A DNA stretch of 31,021 nt from Hyphomicrobiales bacterium (lineage in GTDB: Bacteria > Pseudomonadota > Alphaproteobacteria > Rhizobiales > Beijerinckiaceae), in NCBI GenBank assembly GCA_028290125.1, contig JAQGKM010000047.1:1-31021 (forward strand), read 5' to 3'. The notes beneath the pieces are model-generated. The model was not told the DNA's origin. It did not search any database and saw nothing but the letters and a program-made list of their open reading frames with translations. The number at the start of each line of letters is the position of its first letter. Position 1 is the first letter of the stretch. Below are positions 8,111-15,510 of the stretch, one piece after another. Both the position numbers and the translations under genes were made by a program.

Positions 8111-9061
8111 CTAGGCTTCGCGCGGCGAGACGGCGGCGGATTGCAGCGCGATCTCTTCGATCAGGTTGCGAATGTAGCGATGCGCAAGATCGTTCTGCGA
8201 ACGGCGATGCCAGACGAGATACATCGGCAGATTGTCGTAGCCCGCCGGCCTCTTCCCCTTGAGCGGAATCGGGACCGTGGCGAAGTCCTTCATCAGCGAG
8301 CCGGACAGAAGATGCGGCATGGTCGCCAGCATGGACGTGCCTTTCAGAAAGGCCGGCACGCCTGAGAAATTGGGAACCGAAACCGCGATCTTGCGGTGCA
8401 GGCCGCTCGCCTCCAGAAGCTTGTCGAAGTTCAGCCGCTCGTTGTCGGTGTAGACGACGGTGACATGCGTCGCGGTCAGATAATCGTCTGCGGTCCGGGG
8501 AGCGTCGCGGACCGCCGGGTCGTAATAGCAGGCGTAATGGTCCTGCAGGATGCGTTTCTGCAGGATGTCGGCGCCGTCGGGCGGCAGCGGCGAAATCACG
8601 AGATCGCAGCGGTTCGTGCGCAGCATTTCGGCGTTGGGCAGGTTCGACGGGATGGCGCGCAGGCTGACGTGCCGGACCTTTTCGCGCAATCGCTGGAACA
8701 GCGCAGGCAGCAACAGGTCGCGCTGGAAATCGTTCGCCGCGATGGTGATGTCGATCTCCGCCGTGTCGGGATCGAACTGCGACCCGCTCGCGAACCGGTG
8801 CATGGCTTCAAGCAGCGCCTGCGCGGGTTCGGCCAGGGCCTTCGCATGATCGGTCGCCATGATCCCGCGCCCCGCCCGGACGAACAGGGGGTCGCGCGTG
8901 ATGTCGCGAAGCCGCTGGATGTTCTGGCTCACGGCCGACTGCGTGAGCCCGAGCTTCACGCCGGCAGCGGTGATCGAGCCCTCATGCAGGACGGTCAGGA
9001 ACAGGCTCAGGAGATGGCCGTCGAGGTCTCGTAGATCACTTTTTCTCATGGGTTTCATCAT
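8111..9061 (-). CDS. LysR-family transcriptional regulator, probable regulator of pcaHG
   Basis: The 316-aa product has an N-terminal winged helix-turn-helix (about residues 18-75: FLTVLHEGSITAAGVKLGL, TQSAVSQNIQRLR, DPLFVRAGRG) and a C-terminal periplasmic-binding-protein-like effector domain from about 100 onwards. It is transcribed away from pcaH, with 90 bases between the two starts, the usual arrangement for a LysR protein controlling its neighbour. The likely effector would be protocatechuate or a downstream intermediate, but that is inference. The sequence looks closer to NodD/LinR-like LysR proteins than to rhizobial PcaQ. Starts at 9061, 9058 and 9049 are all possible because none has a clear ribosome binding site. 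Confidence 0.93.
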   Translation of the reverse strand: MMKPMRKSDLRDLDGHLLSLFLTVLHEGSITAAGVKLGLTQSAVSQNIQRLRDITRDPLFVRAGRGIMATDHAKALAEPAQALLEAMHRFASGSQFDPDTAEIDITIAANDFQRDLLLPALFQRLREKVRHVSLRAIPSNLPNAEMLRTNRCDLVISPLPPDGADILQKRILQDHYACYYDPAVRDAPRTADDYLTATHVTVVYTDNERLNFDKLLEASGLHRKIAVSVPNFSGVPAFLKGTSMLATMPHLLSGSLMKDFATVPIPLKGKRPAGYDNLPMYLVWHRRSQNDLAHRYIRNLIEEIALQSAAVSPREA

Positions 9062-9103
9062 TATCAGTAGATTTATCTTTGAGACAGGGGCGGCTACGCC
9101 TTT

Positions 9104-9142
9104 CTCCAGCCCGGTCCGAAGGCCGGGACGACCCTACTGGAG
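9104..9142 (+). promoter_or_regulatory. Leader hairpin overlapping the pcaH ribosome binding site
   Basis: CTCCAG (9104-9109) can pair with CTGGAG (9137-9142). Directly inside it, CCCGG (9110-9114) pairs with CCGGG (9123-9127) and CC (9116-9117) with GG (9121-9122) around a GAA loop. The outer arm includes GGAG of the pcaH Shine-Dalgarno sequence (GGAGGAG, 9139-9145), so folding would hide it. The inner palindrome also resembles dispersed intergenic palindromes of Rhizobiales; only one copy is in this window. Confidence 0.45.
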
Positions 9143-9151
9143 GAGCGGCCC

Positions 9152-9925
9152 GTGGACGATCTCGCATCTCACGCGCGACCTGTTGCAAGCAGATCAGGCG
9201 CGAACCCCTATCCGGAGCTTTTCCGCCGGGATTACACGGCGCAGCCGCCGGCTTTCGCCTCGATCTACAAGACGAGCGTCCTTCGCTCGCCGCGCAATGC
9301 GCTGCTGTCGATCGACCATACGCTCTCGGAGACGACCGGTCCGGTGTTCGGCCAGAACGAGCTCGGCCTGCTCGATAACGACCTCATCCTGAATTACGCC
9401 AAGACCGGCGAGCCGATCGGCCCGCGCATCATCGTCCATGGACATGTGCTGGACGAGAGCGGGCGCGGTCTGCCCAACACGCTGGTCGAGTTCTGGCAAG
9501 CCAATGCGGGCGGGCGCTACCGCCACAAGAACGACACCTATCTCGCGCCGATCGACCCCAACTTCGGCGGTTGCGGGCGCACGCTGACGGACGAAAACGG
9601 CTATTACTTCTTCCGCACGATCCGCCCGGGTCCGTACCCGTGGCGCAACTACGTCAACAGCTGGCGACCGGCCCACATCCACTTTTCGCTGTTCGGCAAC
9701 GCCTTCGCTCAGCGCCTGATCACCCAGATGTATTTCGAGGGCGATCCGCTCGTGAAGGTCTGCCCGATCGTCAACACGATCCCCGACAAGGATGCGATCG
9801 ACCGCCTCATCGCGCCGCTCGATCTCCATGCATCGGTCCCCGACGACACGATGGCCTACCGCTTCGACATGGTCCTGCGCGGCCGACGTTCGACGCTTTT
9901 CGAAAACCGCCTCGAAGGGAATTGA
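9152..9925 (+). CDS. pcaH: Protocatechuate 3,4-dioxygenase beta subunit
   Basis: PcaH is the catalytic, Fe(III)-binding subunit of the intradiol ring-cleaving enzyme that converts protocatechuate plus O2 to 3-carboxy-cis,cis-muconate in the beta-ketoadipate pathway. The 257-aa protein carries the four iron ligands with the known spacing: Tyr123 (GGRYRHKND), Tyr162 (PYPW), His175 and His177 (RPAHIH). The gaps of 39, 13 and 2 residues equal those of the Pseudomonas enzyme. The start is GTG 9152, with GGAGGAG six bases upstream. pcaG follows after two bases, as expected for the heterodimer. Other pathway genes (pcaB, pcaC, pcaD) are not in the window. Control is probably by the divergent LysR gene and perhaps by the leader hairpin. 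Confidence 0.95.
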   Translation: MDDLASHARPVASRSGANPYPELFRRDYTAQPPAFASIYKTSVLRSPRNALLSIDHTLSETTGPVFGQNELGLLDNDLILNYAKTGEPIGPRIIVHGHVLDESGRGLPNTLVEFWQANAGGRYRHKNDTYLAPIDPNFGGCGRTLTDENGYYFFRTIRPGPYPWRNYVNSWRPAHIHFSLFGNAFAQRLITQMYFEGDPLVKVCPIVNTIPDKDAIDRLIAPLDLHASVPDDTMAYRFDMVLRGRRSTLFENRLEGN

Positions 9926-9927
9926 CC

Positions 9928-10557
9928 ATGACGCAGCCGCTCACCTATCTGAAGGAAACCGCGTCGCAGACGGCCGGTCCCTATGTGCATATCGGCCTTT
10001 CACCGCATCAGGCGGGCTTCGATATCTTCCAGAACAATTTCGACAACAATCTCGCCGGCGCCAGCACGCCGGGAATTCCGATCATCATCGAGGGGCGCGT
10101 GTTCGACGGCTCCGGCCATCCGGTGCGCGATGCGCTTCTCGAGATCTGGCAGGCCAATGCGGACGGTCGCTACAACCACCCCGGCGATCGCCAGAAGACG
10201 GGAGCCATGGATCCGCACTTCCGTGGCTGGGGGCGCGCCTGCACGGATTTCGACAAGGGTCTCTACCGCTTCTACACGATCAAGCCCGGCTCGGTGATGG
10301 GGCGCGAAGGTCGCCCGATGGCGCCCCATGTCAGCTTCTGGTTGGTCTCGCGCGGCATCAACATGGGGCTCAACACCCGCATGTATTTCGGCGACGAGCC
10401 CGACGCCAACGCGGCCGATCCGATCCTGTCCGGAATCGAATTGCAGAAGCGTCGCGACACGCTGATCGCCAGGCCGGCCCAAAAGGACGGCATGACGATC
10501 TACACCTTCGACATCGTTCTGCAGGGTGAGGGCGAGACGGTCTTCTTCGATGTTTGA
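9928..10557 (+). CDS. pcaG: Protocatechuate 3,4-dioxygenase alpha subunit
   Basis: This 209-aa protein is the non-metal partner that completes the active site of PcaH. It opens with the typical alpha-subunit segment LKETASQTAGPYVHIGL, whose Thr/Tyr residues line the substrate pocket in known structures. It then shows the shared intradiol fold (VFDGSGHPVRDALLEIWQA, then a GRYNHPG segment) but lacks the paired-histidine ligand motif, having APHVSFWL in its place. It is a normal length for PcaG. The start at 9928 lies two bases after the pcaH stop, so the two subunits are made together. It converges on the phosphate permease gene with a 27-base gap and no visible terminator. Confidence 0.95.
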   Translation: MTQPLTYLKETASQTAGPYVHIGLSPHQAGFDIFQNNFDNNLAGASTPGIPIIIEGRVFDGSGHPVRDALLEIWQANADGRYNHPGDRQKTGAMDPHFRGWGRACTDFDKGLYRFYTIKPGSVMGREGRPMAPHVSFWLVSRGINMGLNTRMYFGDEPDANAADPILSGIELQKRRDTLIARPAQKDGMTIYTFDIVLQGEGETVFFDV

Positions 10558-10584
10558 ATTGGCAGCCTGATACGCGAGGCCACC

Positions 10585-11589
10585 TTATCCGAACAGGCCA
10601 GCAAGCCAGAAGGCCGCCGCCGCCACCGCTGCGGCGGCCGGGATTGTAATCACCCATGCGATGACGATGCTGCCGGCCACGCCCCACCGGACGGCCGAGA
10701 CGCGGCGCGCGGCGCCCACGCCCACGATGGCGCCGGTGATCGTATGCGTGGTCGACACCGGGATGCCGAGTCCGGTCGCCAGGAACAGCGTGATGGCGCC
10801 GCCGGTTTCCGCACAGAAGCCCTGCATCGGATTGAGACGCGTGATCTTCGATCCCATGGTGTGGATGATGCGCCATCCACCAAACAGGGTGCCGACGGCC
10901 ATGGCGGCCTGGCAGGTGATCACGACCCAGAACGGCACGTAGAACTTGTCGCCGAGATAGCCTTGCGAGAACAGCAGGACTGCAATGATGCCCATGGTCT
11001 TTTGCGCATCGTTGCCGCCGTGCCCGAGCGAATAGAGCGAAGCCGAGGCGAATTGCAGCACACGGAAACTGCTGTCCACGGCGAAGGGCGTCTGCCGCAC
11101 GCAGATCCACGAGACGAGAAGCACGAGGACGAGCGCGAGAAGAAAGCCGATCAAGGGCGACAGGAAGATAGCCGCCGAGGTTTTCAGTACGCCCGAGACG
11201 ACAATGGCGCTGAGACCGGCCTTTGCCGTGCCCGCCCCGAGGAGGCCGCCGACCAGCGCATGCGACGAACTCGAGGGAATGCCGAACACCCAGGTGACGA
11301 TGTTCCAGACGATGGCCCCGATCAGCGCCGCGAAGATCACGCGCGGCGTGATGATGCCCGGATCAATGATGCCGGTGCCGAGCGTCTCGGCGACATGCAG
11401 GCCGAAGAACAGGAACGCGATGAAGTTGAAGAAGGCGGCCCAGAACACAGCATATTGCGGACTGAGTACGCGCGTCGAAACGATCGTGGCGATGGAATTG
11501 GCGGCGTCGTGCAGGCCGTTCAGGAAGTCGAAGAACAACGCGATCGCGATCAGTCCGATCAGGATCGGAACGGTGATGGAAGCATCCAT
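10585..11589 (-). CDS. pit: Inorganic phosphate transporter, PiT family
   Basis: This 334-aa inner-membrane permease takes up phosphate as a metal-phosphate complex driven by the proton gradient. It has the duplicated PiT signatures: FDFLNGLHDAANSIATIVST near the N-terminus and LGIPVSTTHTITGAIVGVG in the second half. GHGGNDAQKTMG in the middle is another conserved PiT segment. About ten membrane spans are visible. ATG 11589 lies 12 bases after the stop of the DUF47 gene, so the pair forms an operon (DUF47 first). The product is shorter than E. coli PitA (about 500 aa) but matches the compact alphaproteobacterial form. No Pho box is evident upstream of the operon. Confidence 0.95.
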   Translation of the reverse strand: MDASITVPILIGLIAIALFFDFLNGLHDAANSIATIVSTRVLSPQYAVFWAAFFNFIAFLFFGLHVAETLGTGIIDPGIITPRVIFAALIGAIVWNIVTWVFGIPSSSSHALVGGLLGAGTAKAGLSAIVVSGVLKTSAAIFLSPLIGFLLALVLVLLVSWICVRQTPFAVDSSFRVLQFASASLYSLGHGGNDAQKTMGIIAVLLFSQGYLGDKFYVPFWVVITCQAAMAVGTLFGGWRIIHTMGSKITRLNPMQGFCAETGGAITLFLATGLGIPVSTTHTITGAIVGVGAARRVSAVRWGVAGSIVIAWVITIPAAAAVAAAAFWLAGLFG

Positions 11590-11601
11590 GTCCGGGCGCT
11601 C

Positions 11602-12246
11602 CTAAACGTTCTCGATGACGATGCCGCTGATCTCGTTGGCGACGTCCTCGAAGCGGTCCATCACCTTTTCCAACTGTCCATATATTTCGCTGCCGACGAT
11701 ATACGCCATCGTGTTCGACTGCCCGTAGCGCCGGAACAGATCCTTCAGGCCCTGCTCGTGCAGCTCATCCGAACGCCCTTCGATCCGCGTGACCTCCTCG
11801 GTCATCGCCGTCAGCCTCGCGACGTTCTGTCCGATCCGCTGCAGCAACGGTATGGCTTCGGCGAGGATGCGCGACGTCTTGACGATCAGTGAGCCCATCT
11901 CCTGCATCAGCGGGTCGAACTCCCGCTGCTCGTAGAGCATGATGGTCTTGACGGTCTTGTGCATCGTGTCGATGGCGTCGTCCATCGACTGGATCAGATC
12001 CTTGATGTCGCCGCGGTCGAACGGGGTGATGAAGCTCTTGCGGACAGCGAGAAGAACATCGCGCGTGATGGCATCCGCCTCGTCCTCCAGGCGGATGACG
12101 GCCCGGCACTGGTGCTCGAGCCCCTCGCCACCCTGTAGCAGCTTCTCCAGAGCCTCGGCTCCGCCCACGACCGTATTGGCGTGGCGGGCGAACAGATCGA
12201 AGAAGCGATCTTCGCGGGGCATCAAGGCCCGAAACCAGTCCAGCAT
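11602..12246 (-). CDS. DUF47 / PhoU-like accessory protein of the PiT transporter
   Basis: The 214-aa, almost wholly helical protein belongs to the DUF47 (PhoU-related, YkaA-like) family, which nearly always pairs with PiT permeases and is thought to regulate them or bind metal. Recognisable segments are MLDWFRALMPREDRFFDLF at the start, ITPFDRGDIKDLIQSMDDAID (the acidic E/DxxxD-type region) and SNTMAYIVGSEIYGQLEKVMDRFEDVANEIS near the end. ATG 12246 is chosen because homologues begin M-L/F-x-W/K-F; the longer frame to 12423 would run into the divergent gene. It is the first gene of a two-gene operon with the permease. Confidence 0.93.
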   Translation of the reverse strand: MLDWFRALMPREDRFFDLFARHANTVVGGAEALEKLLQGGEGLEHQCRAVIRLEDEADAITRDVLLAVRKSFITPFDRGDIKDLIQSMDDAIDTMHKTVKTIMLYEQREFDPLMQEMGSLIVKTSRILAEAIPLLQRIGQNVARLTAMTEEVTRIEGRSDELHEQGLKDLFRRYGQSNTMAYIVGSEIYGQLEKVMDRFEDVANEISGIVIENV

Positions 12247-12305
12247 TTTGTCTTCCGATCGCGACTGCAAGCGGCGCGACCATAAGCCATGCCTCAGTCC
12301 GGAAA

Positions 12306-12319
12306 CAAGCCATGGCTTG
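12306..12319. promoter_or_regulatory. Perfect 14-bp palindrome in the divergent DUF47 / oxidoreductase spacer
   Basis: CAAGCCATGGCTTG reads the same on both strands. Its half AAGCCATG (12308-12315) recurs in direct orientation at 12284-12291, 24 bases away. The site lies 60 bases upstream of the DUF47 start and 80 bases upstream of the oxidoreductase start. It could be an operator for either or both, but no known regulator motif is matched. Confidence 0.3.
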
Positions 12320-12398
12320 CGCCATGATGGCTGCGTCGTGGACGGACCCAATCGGCCGGTGATGCATTTCCACGTCTCAACAACAGCGGGCGCCCTCG

Positions 12399-13685
12399 AT
12401 GAAGACCTCACTGAATCTGTCAAGACGCGGCGTCGTTGTGGCGGGCTGCGCCGGTCTCGCCTCTCTTGCAGGGGGCCCTGCTCACGCGCAATCGCCGCCC
12501 GCGCGCGAACCGCTCGATGTCGGCGGCGTCCAGGAGCGTGGCTTGAAGTTCGACCCGATCGCGGCCGCGACAGAGCCGGCCCAGAAGCCGAAGCCCGGCC
12601 CCCTCCCGCCGGCGGAACGCGTGGGTTTTGCGATCGCCGGTCTTGGACGTCTGGCAGGCGAAGAGGTCATCCCGGCTTTCGGGGAATGCCGTCGCTCTCG
12701 CATCGCGGCGCTCGTCTCGGGGTCGCCCGAAAAGGCTGCGGCGGTCGGCAAGTCGCTGGGACTGGGGACGTCCGCGCTCTACGATTACGAGAGTTTCGAC
12801 CGCATCGCCGACGATCCCTCGGTCCAGGTCGTCTATGTGATCACGCCCAACGCCCTGCACAAGGATCTCGTCATCCGCGCGGCGCGGGCGAAGAAACACG
12901 TGCTCTGCGAAAAGCCGATGGCGACCTCGTCGGCGGATGCGCGCGAGATGATCGAGGCCTGCGATCGCGCCGGCGTGAAGCTCATGATCGCGTACCGATC
13001 GCAATACCAGAAGCATCATCGCCGCCTGCTGGGCGATATGCGGTCCGGCCGCTTCGGAACGATCAAGATGATCGAAGCCGTGAACGTGCAGGCGCAGGGC
13101 GACGTACGGCAATGGCGTCTTCGGAAAGCGCTCGCGGGCGGTGGATCGCTGCCGGACATCGGCCTTTATTGCCTGAACGAAGCGCGTTTCCTGACGGGCG
13201 AGGAGCCGGTCGAGATTTCGGCGCAGATCTATTCGACGCCCGGCGATCCGCGCTTTGCGGAGGTGGAGGAGAGCGTCGCCTTCACGCTGCGCTTTCCGTC
13301 AGGCGTGCTCGCTTCATGCTCGACCAGCTACGGCGCCCACAAGAGCCAGCATCTCCTCGTCAACGGAGAACGCGGCTGGGCGCGCATGGACAAGGCCTTC
13401 GCCTACCGCGGACAGGCGCTCCATATCGGCTCCGTTGAAAACGGCGCCGAGGTCGTGGAGACGGTCGGCGTCGAGGTCACGAACCAGTTCGCCGACGAGA
13501 TCGACCACATGGCGCAGTGCGTTCTCGAGGGTCGCGTGCCACGTACGCCGGGGCAGGAGGGTTTGCAGGATCACGTGCTGATGGAAGCCATCTACGAGGC
13601 GGCGCGGACCGGCCAGACCGTCAAGCTGGGACCCGGGGGCGCCCTTGATGCGACACGCGGGCCGCCTCTTGGCGAACCCGGCTGA
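12399..13685 (+). CDS. Tat-exported Gfo/Idh/MocA oxidoreductase, glucose-fructose oxidoreductase-like
   Basis: The 428-aa protein resembles periplasmic glucose-fructose oxidoreductase, which keeps NADP(H) bound and couples oxidation of an aldose to reduction of a ketose. A Tat leader is visible (LSRRGVVVAGC, cleavage near AHA-QS at residue 30), then a proline-rich arm (PKPGPLPPAE, 64-73). A Rossmann domain begins at about 75 (FAIAGLGRLAGE), followed by the family motif CEKP (Glu171-Lys172-Pro173) and the C-terminal domain with GGGSLPDIGLYCLNEARFL. The length and layout match the Zymomonas enzyme. Export through Tat fits a protein that folds around its cofactor in the cytoplasm. The neighbours do not reveal the sugar, so a related dehydrogenase activity is equally possible. 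Confidence 0.9.
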   Translation: MKTSLNLSRRGVVVAGCAGLASLAGGPAHAQSPPAREPLDVGGVQERGLKFDPIAAATEPAQKPKPGPLPPAERVGFAIAGLGRLAGEEVIPAFGECRRSRIAALVSGSPEKAAAVGKSLGLGTSALYDYESFDRIADDPSVQVVYVITPNALHKDLVIRAARAKKHVLCEKPMATSSADAREMIEACDRAGVKLMIAYRSQYQKHHRRLLGDMRSGRFGTIKMIEAVNVQAQGDVRQWRLRKALAGGGSLPDIGLYCLNEARFLTGEEPVEISAQIYSTPGDPRFAEVEESVAFTLRFPSGVLASCSTSYGAHKSQHLLVNGERGWARMDKAFAYRGQALHIGSVENGAEVVETVGVEVTNQFADEIDHMAQCVLEGRVPRTPGQEGLQDHVLMEAIYEAARTGQTVKLGPGGALDATRGPPLGEPG

Positions 13686-13699
13686 GTGTTTGCAAACGC
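13686..13699. promoter_or_regulatory. Near-perfect palindrome just after the oxidoreductase gene
   Basis: The perfect core GTTTGCAAAC (13688-13697) lies inside AGTGTTTGCAAACGCT (13685-13700), which is palindromic except for one mismatched pair. A palindrome without a loop suits a dimeric repressor of the LacI type better than a hairpin. It starts at the stop codon of the oxidoreductase and lies about 85 bases before the next gene, so it may control that gene. Confidence 0.3.
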
Positions 13700-13781
13700 T
13701 AAATAGCCGACATTAGTTAAAACTGCTTGTTGAACTACTTCGAAAGTTCTCTGTTGAGGCTCCGGGGCAGCTGGAGCGTAC

Positions 13782-14231
13782 ATGCGTAACTTGGTTCGAC
13801 TTGCCTTGCTGGGCGCGATGACTTTGGCCGTGCCGGTCCAAGTTCATGCGCAGGACGTGACTCCGGACTTCGTCCTCTCTCTCCTGCGCTTCGGCGTGGA
13901 ATGCAGGCGGCCCGCCATGCCGCGGCAAGCCTACATCGGCGACGCTGCGCGGTTCGCCGTCAGCATTGAGCGGGCCCAGCCCCCATCCGCAGACGGCGTT
14001 GCGCAACCCAACGAACGCGTCACCTACCGGGCTTTTTACAAAGATCTCGGCGAGCCCGAAATCTCGGACAGCAGCGTGGTGTTGCGTTGTAGGGCGAATG
14101 CAAAATGCATGGCGGCTTACAAGAAGAGCGGGATCGAACGCGCGGGCAGCATCCGGCTGGAAACCTGCAGCGCGCGAACAGCGACGCTCGTAGCGGGCGC
14201 CACGCGTCAGTTCATTCGAACCGGCCAGTAA
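13782..14231 (+). CDS. Secreted protein of unknown function
   Basis: The 149-aa product has a clear signal peptide (MRNLVRLALLGAMTLAVPVQVHA, cleaved before QD). The mature protein carries four cysteines (FGVECRR, VLRCRANAKC, LETCSA), enough for two disulfides in the periplasm. No domain is recognised. ATG 13782 has TGGAG seven bases upstream. It lies 43 bases before the RlpA-like gene on the same strand, so the two could form a small envelope operon. Confidence 0.75.
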   Translation: MRNLVRLALLGAMTLAVPVQVHAQDVTPDFVLSLLRFGVECRRPAMPRQAYIGDAARFAVSIERAQPPSADGVAQPNERVTYRAFYKDLGEPEISDSSVVLRCRANAKCMAAYKKSGIERAGSIRLETCSARTATLVAGATRQFIRTGQ

Positions 14232-14274
14232 GTTGAAGTGGTGAAGTAAGCGAGTTTAGTAACAGGAGGCGTAG

Positions 14275-14811
14275 ATGACAGCATCAAACTGGAAAAGGCG
14301 TCTTGTTGCGATAGCCGGGATGATGATGGTCGCCTCCGCTCACGCGGATGAGTTCGGCGAACTGCCGAAAAACCTCGATGCAGACGAGCAGACGCAATCG
14401 TCAGGCGCGCGTCCTGATTTCCGGGAGCTGTTGCGCCATGTCTCGCCGACCGGCAAGGCAGAAGCCGCCGAGTCCAATGCGCCGCCGCCGAAGCAGGACG
14501 ATGAACAGGACGCATCCGCGCCGCTGCAGCGCGGATTGGCGGCCTGGTACGAGCATTCGGGCAAGACGGCCAGCGGCGAGACCTATACGCCCGACGGCCT
14601 GACTGCCGCGCACAGGACGCTGCCGTTGGGCACGAATGTCCGCGTTGTCTACGAGAAGACCGGCAAGGCCGTGACCGTGCGTGTCAACGATCGCATCAGC
14701 CTCAAGGCGATGCATCGGCTTCCGCTGGCGATCGAGCTCTCACGCCAGAGCGCGCAGGAAATCGGTCTGGATGGCGTCGGCGAAGTTTCGATCTACGCGT
14801 CCGGCGAGTAA
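14275..14811 (+). CDS. RlpA-like double-psi beta-barrel protein, secreted
   Basis: The 178-aa protein has a signal peptide ending at about residue 24 (SAHA-DE), a charged low-complexity linker (25-85) and a C-terminal double-psi beta-barrel domain (87-174). That domain has the RlpA landmarks GLAAWY, KTASGE, LTAAHRTLPLGTNVRV and VTVRVNDR. RlpA-family proteins bind peptidoglycan, and some are lytic transglycosylases that cut glycan strands without stem peptides. Here the His (AAHRT, 113) and Asp (VNDR, 139) of the active site are kept. There is no C-terminal SPOR domain and no lipobox, so it is a soluble, short form. GGAGG lies five bases before the start. Confidence 0.88.
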   Translation: MTASNWKRRLVAIAGMMMVASAHADEFGELPKNLDADEQTQSSGARPDFRELLRHVSPTGKAEAAESNAPPPKQDDEQDASAPLQRGLAAWYEHSGKTASGETYTPDGLTAAHRTLPLGTNVRVVYEKTGKAVTVRVNDRISLKAMHRLPLAIELSRQSAQEIGLDGVGEVSIYASGE

Positions 14812-14822
14812 GGCTCGCGCAC

Positions 14823-15212
14823 TCAGTCCTTGAGCAGCGTCTCGCTGTGGGCGTGACATACCCATGCCTCGCCGGTGCGCACCCAGGTGGACATGTCGGC
14901 CGCATGCAGATCCTGTGACTCGCCCTTGACCGTCACGGTTTGCCTGACCGTGTAGGCGATAATGGCGACATCGGGCGCGGGACTGGAAACTTCGACCGCG
15001 TCGAAGGCATAGGATTCCAGGATCCAGTCGTCATCTTCCGTCATCTTCTGCATCGTGTCGCGCGCGATGCGCGACACGCCACGCGCGCCAGTGACCAGGC
15101 TGACCTCGCCCGAGAGACTGGCGGCCCTCGCGCCATCCTTGGCTTTCATGGCCTCCCAGTAAGACTTTTCGAGCGCGATGATTTCATCTCTGGTCAGCGA
15201 GCCATGGGTCAT
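14823..15212 (-). CDS. NTF2-like / SnoaL-type small protein (DUF4440-like)
   Basis: The 129-aa product shows the NTF2-like alpha+beta cone pattern. A first helix IIALEKSYWEAMKAKDGARAASL is followed by a strand-rich half ending in the typical W-x-C/H-x-H-S segment (AWVCHAHSETLL). Proteins of this kind are small-ligand-binding or stress-associated; no catalytic set can be pointed out. ATG 15212 follows GGAGGGTTTC, a strong ribosome binding site. It converges on the RlpA-like gene and lies 30 bases after another small leftward gene (15243-15422), so it is probably read from the same EcfG-type promoter at 15453-15477. Confidence 0.8.
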   Translation of the reverse strand: MTHGSLTRDEIIALEKSYWEAMKAKDGARAASLSGEVSLVTGARGVSRIARDTMQKMTEDDDWILESYAFDAVEVSSPAPDVAIIAYTVRQTVTVKGESQDLHAADMSTWVRTGEAWVCHAHSETLLKD

Positions 15213-15242
15213 GAAACCCTCCTGACGTGCGTGGCAGGAACG

Positions 15243-15422
15243 CTACTCGAACGTGCCCTGCTCGGATTCGTAGGCGCGCAGGGCGGCTTGCTCTTCGGGC
15301 GAGAAATACTTTTCCCACTTCTCGAGCGCGCTTTCGAGCGGCGTCAACTGACGCTCCGCTGCCGCTTCCTTCGCCGCGCCCGCAGGCTGCGCTCCCGGGT
15401 CGACTTGTTTCAGATCAGCCAT
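15243..15422 (-). CDS. Small protein of unknown function with an EcfG-type promoter
   Basis: A 59-aa frame beginning MADLKQVDPGAQ, with a charged helical C-terminal half (LESALEKWEKYFSPEEQAALRAYESEQGTFE). ATG 15422 is preferred over the in-frame ATG at 15428 because GGGAGG is then seven bases upstream instead of touching the start codon. An exact GGAAC-N16-CGTT site lies about 30 bases upstream of the start on the same strand, so it is probably induced by general stress. The NTF2-like gene follows 30 bases downstream. No family is recognised. Confidence 0.65.
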   Translation of the reverse strand: MADLKQVDPGAQPAGAAKEAAAERQLTPLESALEKWEKYFSPEEQAALRAYESEQGTFE

Positions 15423-15452
15423 CGCCATCCTCCCGTCGTGACCACGCCGGTT

Positions 15453-15477
15453 AACGGCGGGCCTCGGGGCCGGTTCC
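15453..15477 (-). promoter_or_regulatory. EcfG (general stress sigma) promoter, exact match
   Basis: On the minus strand GGAAC (15477-15473) is followed after 16 bases by CGTT (15456-15453). This is the consensus of the alphaproteobacterial general-stress sigma factor EcfG/RpoE2. It drives leftward towards the small gene at 15422 and, beyond it, the NTF2-like gene. Confidence 0.65.
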
Positions 15478-15510
15478 TCATGCGCAGTTTGGTTGCTCGT
15501 CCGTCGGGCA

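Noticed and set aside
9061..9077. LysR operator (T-N11-A) at TTATC repeats
   Set aside because: TTATC occurs twice in direct orientation with 7 bases between, but there is no dyad symmetry of the LysR kind; it is too weak to call.
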